In this document: positions 17,703 to 27,296 of the stretch, piece after piece
Position numbering within the stretch: the first letter of the stretch is position 1
Layout: every line of letters starts with the position of its first letter
NCBI GenBank assembly: GCA_963764565.1
Contig: CAVXTD010000001.1
Coordinates: 62,001 to 126,000, forward strand
DNA: 64,000 nucleotides
DNA from: DATBLE01 sp963764565
Lineage (GTDB): Bacteria; Actinomycetota; Thermoleophilia; Gaiellales; Gaiellaceae
Direction: 5' to 3'
Made by a program: the position numbers and the translations under genes
Notes under the pieces: model-generated
Told to the model about the DNA's origin: nothing
The model's input: the letters and a program-made list of their open reading frames with translations, nothing else
The model's database searches: none

Positions 17703-17855
17703 GCTGTCCGAGCCGTCACTTCGATCCGGCGCTGCTGTGGTCAACATTGATCAGGCTGGTGACTGGTGCCGCGACGCATAGTGGCGCGCAGCGAACACGC
17801 GTCGCGGCGATGTCGCCACGAACGCAGAACCGTGCATTCGAGAGGAGTGAAAGCG

Positions 17856-18485
17856 ATGCGTAACCCGTTCTCCAGCGAGAGTGAAGCCTTCCACTTCCTG
17901 ATCATCACAGTCGCGGCGTTCACGGCAATCGTCGTGGCAGGCATCGTCGGCGGTCCCTGGGTGGGAGTGCCGGTCTGGGCTGTGTTGACTGTCGCGGCAG
18001 CCGGGTTCTACGTGAGGCGCGGTCGGGGTCAGCGGCCGCTGAAGACGGCGCCCCCGCACGTCGGTGCACCGGACGAGCGCCGGATCCTCGTGCTCGCCCA
18101 CGAGCCGGTCGCCGAGCGGCCTTCGGCCGAGGTCCGCCGGGCATCGGCCGGCTACCGCGCTCAGGTGCTCGTCGTCTGTCCGGCCTCCCGTGTCGTCCGT
18201 TCGTCACTGGACCTCTGACGTCGACTCGGGGAGGGCCGAGGCCGAGCGGACGCTCGAGCGAGAGCCTGGCTTACCTACGAGCGGCAAGGATTCGAGGCGC
18301 AGGGCGAGATCGGCGACGAGGACTCGCTCCGAGCGATCGAGGACGCGCTGCGCACGTTCGGCGCAGATGAGATCATCATCTCGACCGGGCCTGGGGGAGA
18401 CCGGATCGGGAGCGTTGCGGCCGCGCGCGAGCGGTTCGCCCTGCCGGTGACGCACGTCGAGGCCGGGATAGCGGCGCAGGCGTAG
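17856..18485 (+). CDS. Membrane protein with universal-stress-like domain, frameshifted
   Basis: ATG 17856 follows a good GAGGAG site. Two membrane helices (about residues 15-32 and 36-50) lead into RRILVLAHEPVAERP and AQVLVVCPAS, the first strands of a nucleotide-binding stress-protein fold. The frame stops at 18218, but HWTSDVDSGRAEAERTLE continues one frame over, then AQGEIGDEDSLRAIEDALR, FGADEIIISTGPGGDRIGSV and ALPVTHVE in a third, ending at 18485. The joined product resembles actinobacterial Usp-like proteins with HWTSD and ADEIIIST motifs. Two indels are needed to restore it. Confidence 0.65.
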
Positions 18486-18534
18486 TTCGGCGGCAGCCGC
18501 GCGCGACTCCGCCCAGGAGGCGACAACCGCAGCG

Positions 18535-20524
18535 CTAGGACGACCTCACCGGAGGCACCGGCTGGAACGCCAGGACGAGTTCTGACGCGCCCGAGCCCGC
18601 GCCGCCGAGAACGATCGCCTTCCGGCCTACTGTGACACGGCGGCCGCATCGGCGAGCGGCTCCCGGTAGGCGCCCGGCAGTTGTCACCTGCCCGGAGACG
18701 GGATCGATTCGCAGGATCGCATCGCCCGGAGCGCCGGCGGCGTCGGTGCCGCCGACGAGATAGAGCATTCCGCCGAGAGCAACGAGCGGCGCGTGAGCGA
18801 CGGGGGCGGGCAGCGTCGCAACGACTCGGACGCTACGACGCACCGGGTCGATCTCGACGAGCGAGGAGCTCTCGCCCGCAGGCGTTACGCCGCCGGCAAC
18901 GAAGATCCGACCGCCCAGCGCAGCCACGCCCGCGTAGCGCAAGCCCTGCGGGCAGCCGCGCGACGAGCGCAGGCGGGCGGCCCGGCCGGAAACGCAGGAC
19001 AGCGGTCGCGAACCGGGTGCCGGTGTAGCCGCCGACGAGGTACACGCGACCGCCGACGGAAACCGCGCCGAGATCGGAGAGCGGCTCGCCCAGCGTGCCC
19101 GCCCGGCGAGCCGCACCTGTTCCCGGCTCGATGCGGACGACCGCGTCGGTCGAGACAGCCTCGCCGCCGCCGAAGAGGTAGGCGGCGGCCGCCTGACACG
19201 GCGAGAGCGGCGTCATGGGTCGCCACCGGCAGCTTCCCTGCGATGCGCAAGTGCTCCGGCGGGCCGATCAGGATCTGATCCGACGACGATCCCGAGACGA
19301 GGCCGCCCGCGGCGAGAATCGCGGCCGCCCGGAAGCGCGGTCGCCGCGAGGCGCGAGGTCGGTGCCGGCAGCCGGCCGATCACCTCGACCTTGAGCGTGG
19401 CGGCGCGCTGCTGCCCGAGGGCCGGGGTCGTCGCCGCCGGGAGGAGGTCGAGCCCGTCCGGCTTCGAGAGGAATCCGGCCGCAGCGCGAGGGAACGCCGA
19501 GATGGCCGTACTGCCAGACGATCTGCTTCGTGCGCGGGTCGATGACGACGATCCGGTGGTGCCAGTCGTCGGTGACGGCGATCATCCCGTTGGGCCAGCG
19601 CACGGCGAGCGAGGGCCGGTCGAGCGCCCCCGGGCCGGACGATGGGCCGTACGTCCAGACGATCGTTCCCTGAGGCGTGATCTCGTCCACGCGGCCGGGC
19701 GTGTTGAAGCCGGCGACGAGCACGTTGCCGTTCGGCAGCAACTGCGCGTCGGACGGGTAGCTCGTCGGCGTTCGCAGCGAGAAGACGAGATGGTTCCGGG
19801 CGTCGAGCCGGTCGACCCAGCCGCCGATCTCCGTGACGAGCATGCCGCCGTCCGGCAGCGGCGTGGCGCCGTTCGGGGAGCTCAGCGTCCGCGGAGGGTC
19901 GTGCCCGCAGTTGCCCGCGCTGCCGATCTCGGCGACGACCCGGCCCGCCCGGTCGATCCGCTGCACGCGGCAGTTCTTGATGTCGGCGACGGTGACGGTG
20001 CCGTTCCGCCATACGTACGCATCGTCGGGGTTCGAGAGCTCGCCCGACCCCGAGCCGGCGACGCCGGGCCGGCCGTAGCTCCACACGATGCGGTGCGTGG
20101 CAATGTCGATCTCGGCGATCGTGTCGTTGAACTCCTCGTTCGTAACGATGCTTCGAAACCCGGGCGTGAAGAACGCGTCGTCCGGGTTGAAGAACGACTC
20201 TCCGGGGCGCAGGTCGCCGGACCTGGGGAACTGCCAGACGATGCGCTTCGATGGCGAGACGATCAGGAGCTTGTTCGCGTTCCGGTCTGCGATCAGCAGA
20301 TAGCCGGGAACAGGGCCGGGGGCGACCGGGGGCAGGCCGAGCGCGCGCGCCGGCGGGACTCGCCTGAGCCTTCCGCGTGACGGCCGTCGGTCGGCTGGGT
20401 GCCGCGGAGCGAACCGTCCCGGCGGGCCGGCCGCCGCATGCCCTCGACCGTGGCGGTCGACGATGACAAGCACGGCTCCTGCCACTGTGAGGAGCACCGC
20501 GACCGTGACCGCCGCCTGCCGCAT
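18535..20524 (-). CDS. Exported beta-propeller and Kelch-repeat protein, several frameshifts
   Basis: From ATG 20524, a signal anchor (AAVTVAVLLTVAGAVLVIVD) precedes a PQQ-like beta-propeller with repeated blades (GYLLIADRNANKLLIVSPSK; IAEIDIATHRIVWSYGRPG; HRIVVIDPRTKQIVWQYGH). After about 19490 the frame is lost, but Kelch-type blades continue in changing frames to 18535 (YLFGGGEAVSTDAVVRIEPG; VYLVGGYTGTRFATAVLRF; RIFVAGGVTPAGESSSLVEI; LYLVGGTDAAG). At least four indels are needed, so this is either poorly assembled or a pseudogene. Its start codon follows directly on the stop of the membrane gene upstream, suggesting coupled translation. Confidence 0.65.
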
Positions 20525-21136
20525 CTAGCGGAGCCAGGGCTCGGCGAGCCTCACTGTCGCTGCCGCCAGCCCGATCCCGACGAGGAGAGCGGCAGCGACC
20601 GTGGCGAAGCGAAGGAGCGCGCCGCGCGCGGCGCGCTCCGAGACGAGCAGGCGCGGGAGGCGCCTGGCATAGACGAGCACGTGGATGCCCATCGCCCCGA
20701 GCCAGAAGACGAAGCTCGCCTTGTGCAGGCCGGACAGGATGCCCGTGCGGCGGCCGAGGGCGAGCATCAGGATCCCACTCGCGAAGATTCCGACCGTCGA
20801 CGCGACGAGCGCGGGCGCGACGACGAACCGCATCAGCGGGTGCGGCGGCCCCTTGGCGACGTACGCGCGCCGGCGCTGGTAGTAGCGGGCGAGCCGGTAG
20901 CCGGTGCTGCCGAGCTTGAGCGCCACCGGCGGGACGAGCAGCATTCCGACGAACACGTGCAGCGACAGCAGGGGGCGGAGGAACAGGATCGTCACCCCCT
21001 CGACCATGAGCAGGGCCAGCAGCACGGCCGCGGTCGTCGCGGTCAGCCGCTCGTTGCCCTCGGGATTGCCGGCGCGCGCGCGTTGCACGGTCGGAGGAGA
21101 GCAGCGCCAGATGAGCGGCTGATGAAGCCCGTTCAT
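20525..21136 (-). CDS. Four-helix membrane protein, possible cytochrome b-like
   Basis: About 203 residues from ATG 21136 (an upstream ATG at 21172 overlaps the divergent regulator gene). Four hydrophobic helices: ATTAAVLLALLMVEGVTILF, LHVFVGMLLVPPVALKLG, VVAPALVASTVGIFASGI and KASFVFWLGAMGIHVLVY, plus a C-terminal one. His residues in SLHVFVG, GLHKASF and MGIHVLV lie at helix positions that could bind heme, as in small b-type cytochromes. Stop TAG abuts the propeller gene's ATG. Electron-transfer role is inferred only. Confidence 0.65.
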   Translation of the reverse strand: MNGLHQPLIWRCSPPTVQRARAGNPEGNERLTATTAAVLLALLMVEGVTILFLRPLLSLHVFVGMLLVPPVALKLGSTGYRLARYYQRRRAYVAKGPPHPLMRFVVAPALVASTVGIFASGILMLALGRRTGILSGLHKASFVFWLGAMGIHVLVYARRLPRLLVSERAARGALLRFATVAAALLVGIGLAAATVRLAEPWLR

Positions 21137-21170
21137 CGCGCGCTCATCCTCCGCGCACGACAATGCGCCC

Positions 21171-21837
21171 ATGCGTGTGCTTGTCGTCGAGGACGAGCCG
21201 AAGATGGCGGCCCTGATCTCGCGCGGCCTGCGAGAGGAAGGGCATGCGGCCGACGTCGCCGGAACCGGCGAGGATGCGCTCTGGATGGCACGCGCGGTTG
21301 CCTACGACGCGATCGTGCTCGACGTCATGCTCCCCGGCCTCGACGGGTTCGGCGCCTGCCGCGAGCTCCGGTCCGCGGGTGTCTGGTCGCCCGTGCTGAT
21401 GCTGACCGCCCGCGACGCGGTCGAGGACCGGATCGTCGGGCTCGACGCGGGCGCCGACGACTACCTGCTCAAGCCGTTCTCGTTCGGTGAGCTGCTCGCG
21501 CGGCTGCGGGCGCTCGTCCGGAGGGCGCCCGGCGACGCGTCCGACGACAGTCGAGGTCGGCACGCTCCGGCTCGACCCGGCCGCCCGGCGGGCATGGCGC
21601 GGGGAGACGGAGATCGAGCTGTCGGCCAAGGGCTTCGCGCTGCTCGAGGCCTTCATGCGCCGCCCCGGGGAGGTGCTGTCCCGCGGTCAGCTGCTCGACG
21701 CAGCGTGGGAGCTCGCCTTCGAGACCCGCTCCAACATCGTCGACGTCTACGTGCACTACCTGAGGGAGAGGATCGGTTCCGGCACGATCGAGACCGTCCG
21801 CGGCGTGGGCTACCGGCTGCGGCGCGGACGGCGGGTG
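21171..21837 (+). CDS. OmpR-family response regulator, frameshifted between domains
   Basis: Receiver domain from ATG 21171: MRVLVVEDEPKMAALI, phosphoacceptor Asp in DAIVLDVMLPGLDGF, LMLTARD, and Lys in DYLLKPFSFGELLARLRALV. Near 21530 the frame shifts and a winged-helix DNA-binding domain follows (VEVGTLRLDPAARRAWRG; LSAKGFALLEAFMRRPGEVL; SNIVDVYVHYLRERIG; GVGYRLRR). The two pieces make a normal regulator of about 222 residues. In the second frame there is no stop before the kinase; a TGATG overlap would result from one base less near 21828. Likely controls the downstream redox genes and itself. Confidence 0.85.
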
Positions 21838-23202
21838 ATGTCGCGGCTACCGATCCGGCTGCGGCTGACGCTGCCGTTCGCCGTCGTGATGGCGATCGTG
21901 CTGGCGGCTACCGGCTTCTTCATTCGCCAGCGCGTCGCGAGCACCCTGCTCGCATCCGTCGACCAGGGTTTGCGAGGGCAGGCCGTCGAAGCGGCCACGC
22001 GGGTCGAGCGGGGGCTGAGCGTGCTCGACCGCGACGCGCCCGGTGGCTCCTCGGTCGGGCAGTTGATCGCCGCCGACGGTCGAGTGCGCAACTCGACGCC
22101 GTCGCGCCTGCCCGCCCTCGTCGCCGGGCCGGACTTGCGCCGAGTGCTCGCGGGACACCCGATGCTGCGCAGCGGCCCGATCGGCACGCTCACCGGCCAG
22201 TGGCGGATCCTCGCCGCACCGGTCAAGATCGCGGGCTCGCCGGCAAGCGTGGTCGTCGCAACGTCGCTTTCGCCCCGCGAGGAAACCCTCGACCGCCTGA
22301 CCCGCGAGTTCCTCATCGGCGGACCGCTTGCCCTGGCGATCGCGATCCTCGCCGGCTACGGGCTCGCCGCCGCCGCCCTCGCGCCGGTGGAGGCGATGCG
22401 CCGGCGGGCGGCCTCGATCGGAGCGTCCACGCCCGGCAGCAGGCTGCCGACCCCCCGCGGCCGGGACGAGCTCTCGAGGCTCGCCGAGACGCTCAACGAC
22501 ATGCTCGCGCGGCTCCAGGCGGCGTTCGAGCACGAGCGGCGCTTCGTCGACGACGCGAGCCACGAGCTCCGGAGCCCGCTCGCCCTGCTGCGCACCGAGC
22601 TCGAGCTGGCGCTCCGGCGTCCACGCTCACGTGAGGAGCTCGAGCTGGCGGTGCGCTCGGCGGCGGAGGAGTCGCTGCGCCTGAGCCGGCTCGCCGAGGA
22701 TCTGTTGCTGTTCGCCCGCTTCGACCAGGGGCGCCTGCCGCTCGACACCGAGCCCGTCGACGCCCTCGCGCTGCTCGGCGATGTCGCGACACGCTACGCG
22801 AAGAGGGCCGGCGAGCAGGGCCGGCAGCTTCGGGTCGAGGACTCGCTCGCGCCTCGATTCGAGGGCGACCCCGCCCGGCTGGAGCAGGCACTCGGCAACC
22901 TGGTCGAGAACGCCCTCGACTACGGCGCCGGCGAGATCGTGCTCTCGGCACACGCCGGGAACGGCCGCGTCGAGCTCCACGTCACGGACGAGGGGCCTGG
23001 TGTCGCCGCCGGCTTTCTCCCGCGCGCGTTCGACCGCTTCAGCCGCGCCGACGAGGCACGCGCGCGTGGCGGCACGGGGCTCGGCCTGGCGATCGTCAGC
23101 TTGATCGCGACGGCGCACGGCGGCGAGGCCGGCCTGGCGAACAGGCCGGGGGGTGGGGCGGACGCGTGGATCAGCCTGCCCGCGGCTCCTATGAAGCCTT
23201 AA
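21838..23202 (+). CDS. Sensor histidine kinase
   Basis: A 454-residue membrane kinase. Two helices (about residues 13-33 and 158-182) flank a periplasmic sensor of about 125 residues. A HAMP segment follows, then the phosphorylated His in RRFVDDASHELRSPLALLRT, the N box LGNLVENALDYG, and G boxes DEGPGVAAGF and GGTGLGLAIV. It pairs with the OmpR-type regulator just upstream, whose frame reads straight into it. Ligand unknown; the neighbourhood suggests redox or metal sensing. Confidence 0.93.
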   Translation: MSRLPIRLRLTLPFAVVMAIVLAATGFFIRQRVASTLLASVDQGLRGQAVEAATRVERGLSVLDRDAPGGSSVGQLIAADGRVRNSTPSRLPALVAGPDLRRVLAGHPMLRSGPIGTLTGQWRILAAPVKIAGSPASVVVATSLSPREETLDRLTREFLIGGPLALAIAILAGYGLAAAALAPVEAMRRRAASIGASTPGSRLPTPRGRDELSRLAETLNDMLARLQAAFEHERRFVDDASHELRSPLALLRTELELALRRPRSREELELAVRSAAEESLRLSRLAEDLLLFARFDQGRLPLDTEPVDALALLGDVATRYAKRAGEQGRQLRVEDSLAPRFEGDPARLEQALGNLVENALDYGAGEIVLSAHAGNGRVELHVTDEGPGVAAGFLPRAFDRFSRADEARARGGTGLGLAIVSLIATAHGGEAGLANRPGGGADAWISLPAAPMKP

Positions 23203-23250
23203 GGTCGCCTTCATCTGCCTCTCATCCGCGCGTGGTTCCCTGGTGCCACG

Positions 23251-23598
23251 ATGCGTGACGAACGACAGGCACACCGCCGCGCGGCCGGCGACCGCGACGC
23301 GGCGCGGACGCGGGTACGCCGGGTGACCGGCGTGGTGTTCGCGGCCTCAGTCGCCGTCGCGGGGTCGATCGCCGGGTACGTCTCGAGCGCCGCATCCGGC
23401 GGCAAGGCGACGCCACAGGCGACCGCGGCCGGGACGGCGCCGCAGAAGACAACGGCGAAGCGGACGACCCAGGTAGCGGTTCCGGCGACACCGGCCGCGC
23501 CGCCGCTGATCGCGTCCGCGGCCCCTTCGCAGCTGAGCGCGTCGCAGGCACCGGTGCAGTCCCAGTCTCCACCGGTCGCGGTCTCGGGCGGGTCGTGA
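23251..23598 (+). CDS. Single-pass membrane protein with Ala/Pro/Thr-rich tail
   Basis: A 115-residue protein with a basic N terminus, one membrane helix (VTGVVFAASVAVAGSIAGYV, about residues 27-46) and a low-complexity tail rich in Ala, Pro, Thr, Ser and Gln to the end. It is placed between the histidine kinase and apbE on the same strand. I do not see a flavinylation motif of the usual D-x-x-(S/T)-G-A-T form in it. Role unknown; probably part of the redox operon. Confidence 0.6.
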   Translation: MRDERQAHRRAAGDRDAARTRVRRVTGVVFAASVAVAGSIAGYVSSAASGGKATPQATAAGTAPQKTTAKRTTQVAVPATPAAPPLIASAAPSQLSASQAPVQSQSPPVAVSGGS

Positions 23599-23605
23599 CC
23601 GTCCG

Positions 23606-24532
23606 ATGACCGTCGTCTCCGACTCGTTTCCCGCGCTCGGGACGACCGCGCTCGTCGCGGTCGCCGAGCCCGACGCAGCTCGGCACGGCCCGCGCACGAT
23701 CCTTCGTGACGAGCTCGCCGCCGTCGACAAGGCCTGTAGCCGCTTTCGCGCCGACTCGGAGCTGACCATGCTGAACGGCGCCGCCGGACGCGAGATGCGG
23801 GTCAGCCGCCTCCTGCTCGACGCCGTCCGCGCCGCCCTCGACGTCGCCGCGCTGACCGGAGGCTTGGTCGACCCGACGATCGGAGCGACGCTTCGCCTCG
23901 CGGGCTACGACCGCAGCTTCGCCGAGATCCGGCTGCGCGACGGACGCGTCGTCCGGCCTTCCTTCGCCCCGGTGGCCGGCTGGGCATCGGTCAGGCTCGA
24001 CGCGCGCCGCCGAACGATCCGGCTCCCACCGGGTGCCGAGCTCGATCTCGGCGCGACCGCGAAGGCCCTCGCCGCCGACCGGGCGGCGCTCGCGGCTGCG
24101 CAGGCGACCGGGGGCGCGGTGCTCGTCAGCCTCGGCGGCGATGTCTCCGTCGCCGGCGATCCGCTCGAAGGTGGCTGGCCGATCCGGATCGCCGACGACC
24201 ACGCGGCACCGCTCGACGCGCCCGGGCCGACGGTCGCGATCTCGAGCGGCGGCCTGGCCAGCTCGGGAACGCACGTGCGCCGCTGGACGACTGCGGGCGG
24301 CGACCTCCACCACATCATCGACCCGCGCACGGCCCGACCTGCGGTCACGCCCTGGAAGACCGTCAGCGTCACGGCTGCCTCGTGCCTGCACGCAAATGCG
24401 GCGAGCACGGCAGCGATCGTGCTCGGCGCGGCGGCGCCCGCCTGGCTGGAGCAGAGCGGCCTGGCGGCGCGGCTGGCCGCCGAGGACGGGACCGTCTTGA
24501 CGATCAACGGCTGGCCGGGCGAGGCAGTGTGA
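23606..24532 (+). CDS. apbE: FAD:protein FMN transferase
   Basis: ApbE (308 residues) attaches FMN covalently to Thr or Ser of exported electron-transfer proteins. Motifs in order: ALGTTALVAVAE, VDKACSRFRADSELTMLNGA, GGLVDPTIGATLRLAGYD, LDLGATAKALAADRA, VSLGGDVSVAGDP and HHIIDPRTARPAVTPWKTVSV; the DPRT segment lines the FMN site. No clear signal peptide, so it may act inside or be exported otherwise. It is flanked by a membrane protein and a ferric-reductase-like gene, one of which is the likely target. Confidence 0.93.
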   Translation: MTVVSDSFPALGTTALVAVAEPDAARHGPRTILRDELAAVDKACSRFRADSELTMLNGAAGREMRVSRLLLDAVRAALDVAALTGGLVDPTIGATLRLAGYDRSFAEIRLRDGRVVRPSFAPVAGWASVRLDARRRTIRLPPGAELDLGATAKALAADRAALAAAQATGGAVLVSLGGDVSVAGDPLEGGWPIRIADDHAAPLDAPGPTVAISSGGLASSGTHVRRWTTAGGDLHHIIDPRTARPAVTPWKTVSVTAASCLHANAASTAAIVLGAAAPAWLEQSGLAARLAAEDGTVLTINGWPGEAV

Positions 24533-24569
24533 GCGTCGCTCGCGCTTGGCTCGCTCCCGTGGAGGACAA

Positions 24570-24596
24570 CACGGGGGAAACCATGTTTCCCCCGTG
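24570..24596. repeat. Dispersed palindrome, copy A
   Basis: Perfect 12-base arms CACGGGGGAAAC and GTTTCCCCCGTG around a 3-base loop. It starts about 40 bp after the apbE stop; the stop is followed by GCGTCGCTCGCGC and the right side by CCCCCTTCTTTCC, flanks shared with other copies. Confidence 0.85.
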
Positions 24597-24645
24597 CGCC
24601 CCCTTCTTTCCGGGTGATCCCGGTTCCCCCCGGCCCCTCCCCGCT

Positions 24646-24668
24646 CATGGGCCAAAGGTTGGCCCATG
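24646..24668. promoter_or_regulatory. Perfect palindrome overlapping a start codon
   Basis: Ten-base arms CATGGGCCAA and TTGGCCCATG flank a 3-base loop, and the last three bases are the ATG of the ferric-reductase-like gene. In RNA this would bury the start codon in a hairpin; in DNA it could be a repressor site. Confidence 0.55.
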
Positions 24669-25748
24669 AGCTCGCACGCTCTCTGGTACCTGACGCGCGG
24701 CTCCGGTGTCGTCGCCCTCCTGCTTCTGACCGCGACGACGCTGATCGGCGTGATGTCGGCGTTCCGCTGGCGTAGCCCGCGCTGGCCCCGCTTCGCGATC
24801 GCCGGATTGCACCGCAATCTGAGCCTGCTCGCCCTCGTCTTCATCGGCACGCACGTTGGGACGACCATCGCCGACGGCTACGCGCCGGTCGGGGTGAAGG
24901 ACGTGTTTCTCCCGTTTACCTCCGCGTACAGGCCGATCTGGGTCGGCCTCGGTGCGCTCGCGCTCGACCTGCTGCTCGCAATCGCAGTGACGAGCATGCT
25001 TCGCAGGCACATCGGCTACCGCACCTGGCGCGCGCTGCACTGGGCCGCCTACGCGACGTGGCCGCTGGCGCTCGCCCACGGGTTCGGCTCGGGCTCGGAC
25101 GCGCGGTTCGGTTGGATGGCAGCGCTCTCGTTCGGCTGTCTCGCCGCCGTCGTCGTTGCCGGCTCGTACCGCCTGGTACGCAGCGGCTCTGCCGGATTGC
25201 AGCTGGCGGCCGGCACGGCGACGCTCGGCCTGGTCGTGCTCATCGTCAGCTGGTACCGGACCGGCCCGGCCAGGCACGGATGGGCGGCGAAGGCGGGGAC
25301 GCCCGCGTCGCTGATCCGAAGCACCGCTGCGACGTCGACGAGGCAGCTTGCGTCGGTCAGCGCTCCGGTTGCCGAGACCCGATCCTTCAGCGGACAGCTG
25401 GTCGGCCGCGTCTCCACCTCCGGGCCCGATCAGTTTGGCGATGCCGCGGTTGCGATCGCGGCGGCCGTTCGAGGCAAAGAGCCCGGTGTCGTCCGGCTGA
25501 CGCTCTGGGGCACCGCGATCGACGGAGGTGGGCTCTCGATGAGCAAGAGCGACGTCAGCTTCCGCGACGCGACGACGGGCACGGTATTCACGGGCTCGAT
25601 CGTCGGGCTGGACGGGAACCGGGTCGTCGCCGATGTCGCTTCGTCCTCCGGCACCCGCCTCCGGCTCACGCTCGTCCTGCGGATCGACCTCCAGGCGGGA
25701 AGCATCGGCGGCTCGATTTCGGGAACGAGGCAGGCGGCAGGCGAATGA
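24666..25748 (+). CDS. Ferric-reductase-like transmembrane protein with C-terminal soluble domain
   Basis: A 360-residue membrane protein. About six helices at residues 8-215 form a ferric-reductase-like heme domain, with His in GLHRNLSLLALVFIGTHVG and ALHWAAYATWPLALAHGFG as likely b-heme ligands. The rest (about 240-360, from TRSFSGQLVGRVSTSG) is a beta-rich domain on the outer face. The next gene starts inside its stop (ATGA overlap), a NuoF-like flavoprotein, so this is probably the membrane half of an electron transfer complex. Copy A and a palindrome lie in its leader. Confidence 0.85.
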   Translation: MSSHALWYLTRGSGVVALLLLTATTLIGVMSAFRWRSPRWPRFAIAGLHRNLSLLALVFIGTHVGTTIADGYAPVGVKDVFLPFTSAYRPIWVGLGALALDLLLAIAVTSMLRRHIGYRTWRALHWAAYATWPLALAHGFGSGSDARFGWMAALSFGCLAAVVVAGSYRLVRSGSAGLQLAAGTATLGLVVLIVSWYRTGPARHGWAAKAGTPASLIRSTAATSTRQLASVSAPVAETRSFSGQLVGRVSTSGPDQFGDAAVAIAAAVRGKEPGVVRLTLWGTAIDGGGLSMSKSDVSFRDATTGTVFTGSIVGLDGNRVVADVASSSGTRLRLTLVLRIDLQAGSIGGSISGTRQAAGE

Positions 25749-27296
25749 GCGTGGCCGTCGACCATCCCTGGGCTGCGCCTCCCCGCGGCGTGTCGCGGCT
25801 GCTCGCCGGCATCCGCGAGGACGGACGCACCGTCTCGCTGGACTCGCATCTCGACCGTTTCGGCCGCCGGCCGCAGCTTGGCGCCGCACTGATCGACCTC
25901 GTCGAGCAGAGCGGCCTCCAGGGGCGCGGCGGTGCAGGCTTTCCGGCGGCGCGGAAGATGAGAGCCGTCGCCTCGCGCTCGGGCCGCCCGCGTCGTCGTC
26001 GTCAACGCCGTCGAGGGAGAGCCCGCGAGCGCCAAGGACCGGACACTGATCCGGCACGTGCCGCACCTCGTTCTCGACGGTGCGGCGTTCGCGGCGGAGG
26101 CAGTCGGCGCGCGGGCGGCGATCGTCGCGGTGGGAGGTGCGTCCGAGATCGAGCTCGCCGCGCTGAAGAGCGAGATCGCCGCGCGGGCCCGCCGACGGTT
26201 CGACGGCCGGGTTCAGCTCCGTGCCGTTTCCGTGCCGGCCGCTTTCGTCGCCGGCGAGGAGACGGCACTCGTCCGCTTTCTCAACGGTGGGCCGGCCAAG
26301 CCCACCTTTACGCCGCCGCGCCCGTTCGAGCGTGGAGTGGGCGGGGCGCCGACGCTCGTCCACAACGCCGAGACGCTCGCGCACGTCGCGCTGATCGGCC
26401 GGTTCGGGCCCGACTGGTTCCGAGCGGTCGGCGGCGCAGCGGAGCCCGGATCGGCGCTCGTCACCTTGACCGGCGCCGTCAGCCGGGTCGGCGTGTACGA
26501 GATCGCGCTCGGCACGACGATCGAGGAGCTGATCGGGCAGGCCGGCGGCCCCCGCGAGCCTTTGCGAGCCGTGCTCGTCGGCGGCTACTTCGGCGGCTGG
26601 CTGAGCGCAGCCAACCTCGGCCTGCCCCTGCTCGACGCCGCGCTCGCCCCGCACGGGGCCGCGCTCGGCGCGCGTGCCGTCGTCGCTCTGCCCGAGAGTG
26701 CCTGCGGGATCGTCGAGACCGCACGCGTCGCCCGGTACCTGGCGGACGAGAGCGCGGGGCAATGCGGCCCGTGCGTGTTCGGCCTCGGCGCGATCGCGGA
26801 TTCGCTCACCCGGCTCGCGCGCCGCGAGCGGGACGGCCGCCGCGCCGAGCTGGGCCGCTGGGTCGAGGAGGTTCGCGGGCGCGGCGCGTGCAAGCATCCC
26901 GACGGCGCGTCCCGATTCGTCGCGAGCGCGCTCGAGGTCTTTTCGGACGAGGTCGAGCTGCACCTGCGCGGCCGGTGCAGCGGCGGCAACCGCGCGGTCC
27001 TGCCGCTCCCGAAGCGGGAGCGTCGGACGGTGAACGGCCGGACGGTGCGGGTGAATCCGATCGCGTGCGAGGCCCACGGCCTCTGTGCCGAGCTGCTGCC
27101 GGAGCGGGTCCGCCTGGACGACTGGGGCTATCCGATCGTCGACCCGGCGCCGCTGACGGAGGCACTGAAGAGGAACGCCCGCCGGGCGGCTGCGGCGTGC
27201 CCGACGCTGGCCCTGCTGCTGCAGGACGCGACCCGAGCGCCGAACGCATCAAGCGCCGACGCTCGGAATCGGCCTACGGCACGCGCCCGCCGGTAG
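25745..27296 (+). CDS. NuoF-like (complex I 51-kDa family) Fe-S flavoprotein, frameshifted near N terminus
   Basis: About 517 residues. The start overlaps the previous stop. The first 80 residues (LQGRGGAGFPAARKMRAV) are the NADH/FMN loop; near 25982 the frame shifts and continues ARVVVVNAVEGEPASAKDRT, the family signature. An SLBB domain follows (VSRVGVYEIALGTTIEELIG), then a 4Fe-4S site (SAGQCGPCVFGL and GRGACKHPDG) and a C-terminal ferredoxin-like part (NPIACEAHGLCAELLPE; AAAACPTLAL). It should pass electrons from a pyridine nucleotide to the adjacent heme membrane protein. A single indel is the simplest explanation of the break. Confidence 0.85.

Noticed and set aside
24645..27077. An 810-residue minus-strand frame
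   Set aside because: Antisense shadow of the ferric-reductase-like and NuoF-like genes; no recognisable motif.
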